From Dastarcus helophoroides (taxonomy: Eukaryota > Arthropoda > Insecta > Coleoptera > Bothrideridae), in NCBI GenBank assembly GCA_028583605.1, contig CM053327.1:12759629-12823628 (forward strand): a stretch of DNA of 64,000 bases. Reading direction: 5' to 3'. The notes under the pieces were generated by a model. It was not told the origin of the DNA, ran no database searches, and saw only the letters and a list, made by a program, of their open reading frames with translations. A program made the translations under genes and the position numbers. Position 1 is the first letter of the stretch. The number at the start of each line of letters is the position of its first letter. Positions 37,701 through 45,238 of the stretch are shown here, in pieces.

Positions 37701-39620
37701 TTCAGAATCCCAAAATAACCTTATTTTGTTTTATTGACTTTATCCATGGTCTACATAAATGTTTCCAGCTAATTCTTGAGAATTATGTCCATGTCAGGTC
37801 ACGTAAGCTTCCTTCAGAATTTTTTCTATGAGTTTCGACAATATTTTCTACTGGATTTCAGGTTTGTACAAAGTTGTTGGTTTTTTTTCATAAAATACGG
37901 CTTCTTTTTTTAGAAATTTTTATAGAAAATCTTCAGTTTAATATAAGTTTTGGTTTACTGACAAAACTTAGGCCTCTATCGTGAAATACATAATACAATT
38001 GTCACATACCAAATTACTTAATTCCTAATATTACACCCATTAAACATTTTTGACCAGTTGCCTTTTCTTATTAGATTCTTATAATAAAACACAATTCTGG
38101 GCATGAATGTGTTAAAGTAATCTTCAAGACAGTTATCTGAAGCTAATCACTGGATCGATTTCCCGAAATATTTCAGTAAATGGCTTGTGTTGTTTTAGCA
38201 GGACGACTTAGGCAGCAAAATGGCGGGGGCGAACAGAAGGGCGTCGGGATTGGAAGGCGCCAAGCGGTCTAAGGGCTCGTCCGACGGCACGACGGGAAGC
38301 TACTCCAGCTTGGAAGACGAGGAAGCAGAAACTACCGACCAGCTGGCGGCCCTTGCTGCGAAATATCAGATCGATAACGTCGACTTGGGGAACGGCAATA
38401 AGATATGTATGTAGACTGTATGCACGCCTAATTACTTCTTAAGATGCAGACACAAACTGAATAAGATATTATACGAAATATGGTATTTTATACGAATAAA
38501 GCCTTAATGTGTTGTAGTATTTTACACAATGAAATTTTTTCGAGATACTCTTACAAAACATACAGAAACATTTTAAGATGTTTTTCGTAAATGTAACTTG
38601 AGTCCTTTAAGATATGTTAAGTCTTCAATCCTTTACGCTATTTAAACTATTTAAAATTTTCGTGCAACTTTCATTATTTTTTACAATTTGTTTTTAATTT
38701 TTGGGACATACTTTAAATGTGAAATATTTTCAAGAATTCGCAAAACTTCACATAAACAGAGTTGCAGTCATTGGTGATACTTTTCACAAATGAAACATGG
38801 GTACACTTGACTTTATATTTTATAGGTAAAATTTTAGTTTTTTGGGATATACACATATATTTAATAAATAATCTCAATTCTTTGTAATATTTTCTAGATA
38901 AATTTCCAAAACGAGACTTTAATTGTTGGGGCATATTTCACATGTAAAACAAATTCAATTTTTAAGAATTTCTTACATGAATGAAGCTTGAAACTTTTAT
39001 AGTATTTTACGGAAATAAAGCTTCCACACTTTCTCAACTTTTTCGCATATTGCACAAAGACAATTTTAATATTTTGTTGCATTTTAATAAGGCAAATAAC
39101 TTTAATTTTTGTTAATAAAATTTTACACAAACCAAAATTACCATTTTTTAACATCCTGTATAATAAAATTTTGATTTTGGAGCATATTTCATAAGCGAAG
39201 TAACTTCAGCATTCGCTAATATTTTGTCTAAGTATAGCTTACACCGTTTGTAACAGATTATTAATGTTTTCTGTCCTATTGAAATTAAATGCCTTGTGCG
39301 TTTGACAAATACAAGTAACATCTTAATGAAGTTGAAATCCAAAAATATTACTCATAAATAAATCTGGATCGACTCTATACAGGATTAAACTATTTATAGC
39401 TCAATTGTACGAAAAGTTAATATTAAGCAAATTAAAAAATACGTTCTATTTTTTAGTTCAATCGAGCAACAAAAATTTCGGCAAGAGGACGCCAAGCGTC
39501 GCCTCCGTCGGGAAGCAGATGCCCCCTGGTATAAGCTCAGACTCGGAGTCGCCCACCGAGCCCACGCAGCAAACGATAGCAATGCTGAGGGCACGCGTGG
39601 TACCCACCATGAAGTCCTAA
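25644..39620 (+). CDS. Glutamate-rich protein 2 (ERICH2)-like protein, 258 aa, six coding exons
   Basis: Coding exons: 25644-25766, 31870-31927, 33661-33732, 33794-33948, 38202-38406 and 39457-39620. All junctions are GT-AG and the phases agree (0, 1, 1, 0, 1), giving 777 bases ending in TAA. Residues 33-84 form a helical, TPR-like unit (APTEFLAEFLSAVML ... YEPNNATAKEFYPLI), the part that recalls the ERICH2 family. Residues 86-136 are almost pure Glu/Asp/Ser (low complexity, probably disordered), followed by a basic and then Ser/Thr/Pro-rich tail to residue 258. There is no signal peptide or membrane segment. The start has a good insect context (AAAAAGATG) with an in-frame stop upstream if exon 1 is as proposed. 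The biochemical function is not known to me; the helical unit suggests protein binding. The gene model is better supported than the name. Confidence 0.8.
25767..27950 (+). other. Intron of the ERICH2-like gene
   Basis: AT-rich, with no gene. Part of repeat family C lies at about 27411-27465 (GGACTTGTCCTTGGTTATC then TTTAAAAATTGAAATACAAA). Confidence 0.45.
27959..28159. mobile_element. MITE family A, copy 2
   Basis: Same structure as the element at 5928-6127: GGTGCGTTTATACTAAACAC at the left and an inverted CTAATCTAAACGCGAC at the right. AAGTGTCAAC and GTTGACACTT form an inner inverted pair. About 200 bp; the two copies differ by scattered changes, so they are old. Confidence 0.75.
28552..28728. 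repeat. ~80-bp inverted repeat (hairpin)
   Basis: TTATTAATTTTATTTAACAT at the left is mirrored by GTTAAATAAAATTAATAA at the right, with further pairing inward (AAATTTTTTATTGTTTG with CAAACTGGG-flanked AACAATAAAAAATT). The short string TACAATACAAAGTA occurs on both sides (about 28500 and 28718). Confidence 0.65.
28730..30290 (+). other. Intron spacer
   Basis: No gene or clear repeat is seen. Open frames near 29295-29708 overlap on both strands and lack motifs. Confidence 0.4.
30291..31320 (+). mobile_element. LINE family D 3' fragment, copy 2
   Basis: Plus strand. It starts inside polymerase motif A (AFDRV near 30300), then QGSALSPTLFLLHINDFLAL (30449 onward), the post-polymerase region (INRDLEIILEWVKMNLVDFN), LDRVRTSVYGDSFFYRTS, and the 3' end with TATCCTACTACGCACTGCTT that matches the 3' ends of copies 1 and 4. 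The catalytic YADD box reads YVNE here, and stops interrupt it. 5'-truncated and dead. Confidence 0.85.
31870..31927 (+). CDS. ERICH2-like gene, 58-bp exon
   Basis: Acceptor CTTGTTTCAG, donor AAATTGA|GTAAGT. It encodes FLSAVMLKDYVTALKYCKL plus one base. Without it the downstream acidic exon is read in the wrong (Lys/Arg-rich) frame, so phase alone calls for it. Confidence 0.85.
31928..33660 (+). other. Intron of the ERICH2-like gene
   Basis: No gene is seen. A 36-bp unit (ATTTCAATATTGTTTCTGTA then ATGACCAATTA) is tandemly doubled at about 33188-33259. CTAGCTGCGCC is repeated at 32927-32948. Confidence 0.5.
33661..33732 (+). CDS. ERICH2-like gene, 72-bp exon
   Basis: Acceptor CGTTAATCAG, donor CGACTGA|GTAAGT. 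It encodes (I)LQYEPNNATAKEFYPLIL then EKLRL, completing the helical unit. An AG eight bases into the exon (TTTTGCAG) is an alternative acceptor, but it would break the frame. The next intron is only 61 bp. Confidence 0.85.
33794..33948 (+). CDS. ERICH2-like gene, acidic/serine-rich exon
   Basis: Acceptor GGTTTTCCAG, donor CAAGAG|GTATTC. In the phase set by the exon before it, it reads RAEEEDQEEEEGSSSEDDE, then a Ser/Glu run. Varied serine codons (TCC, TCT, AGT, TCG, AGC) support this frame over the Arg/Lys-rich one. Confidence 0.85.
33949..34725 (+). other. Intron spacer
   Basis: I see nothing recognisable in this part of the intron. Confidence 0.4.
34726..36140. repeat. Decayed T-rich short-period repeat tract
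   Basis: Variants of AAATTTTGACTTTTTTCGAA recur dozens of times with irregular 30-50-base spacing. Orientation is uniform (T-rich on the plus strand). A similar tract in opposite composition occurs at 62.0-63.1 kb. Confidence 0.55.
36141..38201 (+). other. Intron of the ERICH2-like gene
   Basis: AT-rich, with no gene seen. It ends at the 38200-38201 acceptor. Confidence 0.4.
38202..38406 (+). CDS. ERICH2-like gene, fifth coding exon
   Basis: Acceptor TGTTTTAGCAG, donor AAGATAT|GTATGT. It encodes DDLGSKMAGANRRASGLEG through AALAAKYQIDNVDLGNGNKI. It is GC-rich against a very AT-rich flank. Confidence 0.85.
38407..39456 (+). other. Last intron of the ERICH2-like gene with decayed repeats
   Basis: Pieces such as ATATTTTACACAAATGAAGC and ATGAAGCTTGAAACTTTTAT recur at ~60-70-base spacing. 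They resemble a rearranged relative of the 18.2-20.9 kb array. No gene. Confidence 0.35.
39457..39620 (+). CDS. ERICH2-like gene, last coding exon
   Basis: Acceptor CTATTTTTTAG. The split codon gives Phe, then QSSNKNFGKRTPSVASVG and so on to MLRARVVPTMKS and TAA at 39618-39620. Confidence 0.85.
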
Positions 39621-40045
39621 AGCTCACCTCGTTCATCCCTCGTTACACGGTGATACGTGCCATACAACCAGTAGAATAGACTAGCGATAGAGGACCTTTT
39701 GTAGTCTCCACCCACTATATCAAAATTAGTCGGATTTGGAATGCACCGAGCACTTGTGTCGTCCGCACGGGCAGAGAAGATGAGAACAAGAAGGCTTAAC
39801 CACGTTGTATAGGGCGGTTTGTGAAAGGTACACTAGACGACTCGATTTGCTTTGAATGGAGTAGAAGTTTGGTCTTGAAATTTTCCTAGCATCTTCATTT
39901 GAAATTTTTCTTGTAATTTCATTTGAAATGTGTTACTAACTTCATTCGTAATAAGCCTAGTAATTTATGAGCGATTTTACAAAGTTTAGCATTTTGCAGT
40001 ATTTTTGGGATTAGAAGAATGAATAAAGATTTGAAGTATAAAGAA
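39621..40045 (+). other. 3' UTR of the ERICH2-like gene
   Basis: Non-coding and at first less AT-rich than the introns. The AATAAA at 40022-40027 is the first good polyadenylation signal after the stop, so the transcript probably ends about 40.04 kb. Confidence 0.6.
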
Positions 40046-41450
40046 GTCTGAAAATGCCTGTTTCTTAAAAAAAAGCTTGCGAGAAATTCTTTTTAAGCAA
40101 TAAGAAAATCCTAGAGAAATTTCTATTTGGTTCTCATTTTCTCATAGACAAAATGACCTAGAAAAACTTAATGAGGAATTTCACTAGGTAATCTGCAAGT
40201 GGAAGTTTCCTTAATTTCTTAAGAATTGATAATCACTTTAATCTATTTTTCTTGTACAGCTTAAAGTTTTTAGGCTTCTCTATTTATGTTATTTTCAAAA
40301 CGATTTTTTCCACAAACTCCTCCATATTTAAATTCCGTTTCATTTCCCGGTGACTGTAGATAATTTGTTGCTGAAAATCTCTATTCAAAACCTATTTAAT
40401 CAATAGTGGTATGAAGTTACTAGGTGCTTGATTGCTCGGAAAAAATATCTGTTAGGTCCTTAGATCTTAAGACGTAGAGTGACCTATAATCTCATAAATG
40501 TTACCTCTAATATTAAAAGATTCAATAGATTTCACCTCAAGAATATTTAATAGGCAGAAAAGTCTCCTAGAATCTTTCGATTTTAAACTTTTTAACGTGA
40601 GTCGGTAACTTATCCCCATATTTTATTGAAAGGTAACCGCACTTGGCAGTTTTGAGGCGTTTTTTTTTCTAACTGAAACTGTTCATAAGTGATATATTTT
40701 TGTAATTTTTGTAAGTAGCATAGACCATAGTAGAAAACCATGACCAAGTAGAAGATCCGGTTTTAGGAATTCTACCTTGCGACTTGTAAGACTCGTTCCG
40801 ATTTTTTTGCCTTTGGGGGGAGGGGATATCACCTTGAGGGCGCCTAAAGCGGTACAGTTTGGACGAGACGTAGGGAGATTTCGTTGTTTTGGGAATAGAA
40901 GCCCCCGAAATTTTACCATATTATTAGCCAAAATACTATAACGAGTAAGACTGAATGTTTTTTCTTTTAGACTGTAATCAATTTAGCAGGTACAATAGTA
41001 AATGCAGGTACAACAGGGGATGTATCTGACATATCGCTCAGTACACAGTAATGTTCAAAGAGAAACACCGGCCACAGGGTGTTTCTTTGTTCGGCGACAA
41101 CCATCTTACGCCGAACAGGGGAAAAATTGAATTGTTAGCCTTAAAAATCTTATAGACTAGATAGAAATAAGTCGTCCTTATTTTATATCGTATTGGATAA
41201 TTAAACATTGATAGAATTAGTTGTTTAAACTTATACATTATTAGATAGATTTTTCTTGATGTTCTGATAGACTTAAGTAAGGTGAAAGATGTATGGCCAA
41301 AGCTTCAGTTATTTTTATTTAATACTGACAATTATTCGATATTTGTGTGATACTAAGAACAATGAGATATTAATTAATTAATTCATTAATTATGTAGCCT
41401 TAAAAGATATATCAAAGTTTGAACTACGAGAATATAGTTAGCCCCCAGAA
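40046..41450. other. Intergenic spacer
   Basis: No gene. The piece 40721-40925 is less AT-rich but has no supported frame. Two adjacent hairpins lie at 41062-41116 (separate entry). Confidence 0.4.
41062..41116. repeat. Two adjacent 8-bp-stem hairpins
   Basis: GAAACACC (41062-41069) pairs with GGTGTTTC (41078-41085). GTTCGGCG (41089-41096) pairs with CGCCGAAC (41109-41116). Both stems are perfect and lie in AT-rich DNA. Function unknown. Confidence 0.6.
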
Positions 41451-41454
41451 CTAA

Positions 41455-41580
41455 CTACGTAATGTGTGTAGCTGCGTGTAGCGGTTCCTTATTAGGATAT
41501 TTACCTTCGAGATGGGAGGTTCAATTTTCGCTCGTGGAAGTATCTGCCCCCCCATTTATAAGAAATGCTACCACTAAGGT
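41455..41580 (+). mobile_element. Possible tRNA-derived SINE fragment
   Basis: GATGGGAGGTTCAATTTTCG (B-box-like GGTTCAATTTTC at 41518-41529) follows about 45-50 bases after a GTAGC-rich A-box-like stretch at 41468-41482. This is the spacing of a tRNA-type internal promoter. No acceptor-stem pairing is seen, so it is not a tRNA gene. AATTAATTAAT strings lie on both sides. Confidence 0.35.
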
Positions 41581-41595
41581 CGTTAAGGTAAATTA

Positions 41596-44120
41596 ATTAA
41601 TCTTTAAAAAGACATAATCCGTGTTGACCAAAAAGCCATTAGCAATATAAGTACAGAGCAGCTCCACATTTCAATGCTAACTATTTGAATAACTTGAGAT
41701 AAATTTCTTACAAACCATCAGAAACTTTTGTAGAAGTAACACAAGCTCGGTGTTGCAAATTGTCAGCATCAAAGCTTGTATTCTGTGTTTTTCTAGAAAC
41801 AGTTAATGAAAAAGTAATTCACTGAAGTCATTAAATTTTCTTTGTTGATGAGTCCTTTTAAAAGATCAGGATTTTTAATTTGATAAAAAGATTTTTTTCA
41901 TTTATGTTAAAGCTGTTATATGTTGCAAATAGGCACCAAGAGTAATGTTCGAGAATTAACGATCTAAAATGTGACCTTTAACATTTTCTTATTAATTTGT
42001 TTACTTGTACTCTATCAGTTTAGTTTAAAAATGCCAAAAAGATATAAAAATCTTGTTATTTGGGACAAAATATTTCTTTTAAATAAAAGCCAATGATGAA
42101 ACTATTATATATTGTAAATATTTCCAAGAGTAATTTTTAGGCGACATTGCCGTTAATTGCAATTTTTAACATTTTGACTTTTGTATTTCAACATAAATTT
42201 GACTTTATAAATGTTTTTAAAATATTCAAAAATTGTCATAAAGAGAATTTATTTTGAATAAAAGTTAGTGAAAAAAACTGGTAAATACTAGGCAAAAATT
42301 AAAGTATATCAAAAAGGTAATTTTCAAAAAGCTATCACTCAAGATTATAGAAAAAAAATAGGTAAATAAATAAAACAAATCACATTAAAGATCCACATTT
42401 CTAGTTTTTAAATTTTCAGTTCAGTTTTTCCAGCTTTAGCAGTTTTTGAGTGTAATTATTAAAAAAATATCTATTAAATTTTTAAAAAATTTTTAATTAT
42501 TTTTAAAATGGGTTTGGCAACTTTAATAATTTTTTCACTAATGTTATTCTAAATATCTTCTATAGAATTTAATCTTCTTTAGCTTGACTGATACTTGAGG
42601 ATTTTTTCTCTGTATCTTCCTTGCGATTTTCTTCACCAGTCTTTTACAAATCCAAATTTTCAGTTCAGCTTTTGTTAAGGATTGACAATTTTTTATAGAT
42701 TGCCTGAAGCAGTAATTGCGCTGGATCTTATTTTGTCAATCTCTGTTTGTGACTCGACACTAAAAAGCTAGTCAAGTGCCTGTTAATTTAAAATAAATAT
42801 CAAATTTTGACCACACATATATTCCACAGCTTCTTCATAAAAACAGATACTGAATTCTAGAAGTACATAGAAAATTATTTTCGCAAAAAGAACTTTCTAT
42901 AAATCAAGCTTTGATATATCACCAATATTTTAAAGGTCATATCTAGATAATGGTAGTGGTAATCGACAAACTTTAAAAGCTTCTACTTTATAACCACAAT
43001 TTTTTATGATTCCGACGTAACCACCAAACTTTTTTAACTTCAGACAAATTTTGAATTGTCTGGCCTACTCCATTTTTACCATTAATGATTTTCTGAATTA
43101 CTTTAAGTAAAAGTAGTTATAAATCATAGTATTAGTAGCCTTAAAGGCAATATCAAATATTTGGTTGTGTAAAATAACCTTTATAAGGTTATATTCATTA
43201 AAATTTTATTGACGTCAGGAGTTCTACGAAAATATGCCACCAGTATAGCCTTAAATGTATATGAAATCCTTATTTTAACTTCTGTAGTCACGAAACTGTA
43301 CAACAAGTATTTCAAAGCATCTGATACCCATTAATATTTGTGGCAACGATTTCAGAAAAATGATTTAAAATTAGAGCTGTTCCAATTTTAAAGAGCTACT
43401 GGTGTGTAAAATAAAACAAACTGTGACATTAAAAGAGTTGTGCCCTCTAATGATCAAAGAATCATCGGCTCCAAACTGTATCAAAATCTTTTTGTCTTTA
43501 AATAAATATAATTTTCTTTTTAGATGTTATTCGTTTGCGTGTCTTGTGATCCGTTTATTTTGAAGCATTGTATTCTAACTTGGAATGGTGAGGCCTTGTC
43601 TATTTTGTGTCATTTCTATTATAAAAATAGAATTTAATAAAGCATATCATTACTATGAAATGTGTGTTTCATTTAAATCTATCGAGGAATAAAATCAAAT
43701 TTGTATGTTTAATAAAAATTTTTGATATTGCTGTATCATATATTCTCTCCACATGTGTCCTATGAAGAGGTGGATCATCTTGAGAAGTAATTAGACCGCG
43801 TAAACAAAATAAACACTTACGGGTTTCAAGTGGTGTGGATTTTTCCAACCTTTAAAATTCGCGTGTAGCATGTTTAGTTATTTTTAACGAAGAAATAATT
43901 TTAACTACTTTTTACCAACTAGAAACTTAAGACTTTAAATCTGCATTTCACCTCTTACAGATCAGAATAAACCATTATTCTATTCTAATTAACAATACGT
44001 TAACAAAGGTCATTAACAGTGAGATATTTACCTTACATTATAGACTGCATAGCAACATCAATTGATTAAAGTAGTCTTTGGTTGGACGTGGGTTTAAATA
44101 TGTTAAAATTGACCGATTTT
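41596..44120. other. AT-rich intergenic spacer
   Basis: I see no gene or well-defined repeat in this stretch. Confidence 0.4.
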
Positions 44121-44124
44121 GTCA

Positions 44125-44580
44125 GTTAAATGTTCTGTAATGAAAAAGTCGAATGTGCTATGGTTAAAAATTTTTAAAACCAACAACCATAGACTGGTTT
44201 CTGCCTTTCTTGGCTTCGTTAACTGGTACCGTCTTGTAAATATTTCCAACTCATATCAGCCACATAAGTGCCCAAGAAACGAGAATGTTATTAGCAACTG
44301 ATTTTCGACTGTATCTTACGTAGTACAGCTTTGTTATTTGCTAATTGAAGCAGTTATTGCTAAGAATTACAACCAGGTAATGTGCAATGCAATATTCTTT
44401 GCACAATACAGTAGAAAATTTGTTAAAATTACTTAAATATTTGAGTACAAGCTGGAAATATTTACTGCTATCGTACCTTATTGATGAGGCCAAGGAAGGC
44501 CGAAGTCAGTCTATGGTTGATGGTTGTAAACATTTTCAATTACAGCACGTTTCGATCATTTCATTACAGAATATGTAACA
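44125..44580. mobile_element. Family B inverted-repeat element, copy 2
   Basis: The left arm (TGTTCTGTAATG ... ACAACCATAGACTGGTTTC ... CTTGGCTTCG) and the right arm (GAGGCCAAGGAAGGCCGAAG ... CTATGGTTGATGG ... CATTACAGAA) are inverted copies of ~105 bp. Both match the ends and body (TGCTAATTGAAGCA) of the nested element at 15.7-16.6 kb. Diverged, non-coding. Confidence 0.7.
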
Positions 44581-45154
44581 AAAACCATTATAATTTGTTT
44601 TCAACTGAGCGTGAAAGTGCTTAGAAAAGCAAGAATAATTAATAAATAAATAAATAATAATTAACTCCACCTTTTATTAAATTTATTTTATTTTCATCTG
44701 TATAACTGTGTAGATCCATTAAACTATTAATATTTATGAGCCGCCAGAAAAATGGTAAAATCCAATTTTTCAATTCTTGTCTTTAAACAAAACAGAGAGA
44801 AAAATAAAAATCTAGAAAAAACTCCCTAATGAGAGCAAATAGACATTTGGAAACGTGAGAGAGATCAGCGTTGTTCCCTTTATATTCTATGAGAAGAAGA
44901 TCCAGTAAGGTTTGTAAAACCAATGTAGTCCAACTTATCCTTGTTGAAAACGGCAGTTCGTTAACATCTATCTTCAGGTTTGCCTTGTAGTCGCTATCAT
45001 GTAAATTCATATCGCTCGTAACACTTCCAATTAAGTACCCAAATACAACTTAAGTGTCCACGCGTGGTTTACCAACATGCTGATAATGAGACGCGCTCGT
45101 GCATGATTATTGTTCTTTGTTTGGAGGATGTCATACCACTTCACCATTAAATTT

Positions 45155-45238
45155 GACCTATAAATAGGTCGAAAGCGTTTTGGTCAAGCATCACTTTGAG
45201 CCAGTCGTTGTGAAGCAACGTTTCTCAGAGAGTCAGAA
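45155..45238 (+). promoter_or_regulatory. Core promoter and 5' UTR of the plus-strand cathepsin gene
   Basis: TATA box CTATAAATAG at 45158-45167. About 25-30 bases downstream lies an ATCACT-type initiator-like stretch, putting the start near 45187-45193 and giving a ~50-base 5' UTR. The TATA box is centred in a 7-bp inverted repeat, GACCTAT-AA-ATAGGTC (45155-45170). Confidence 0.65.
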
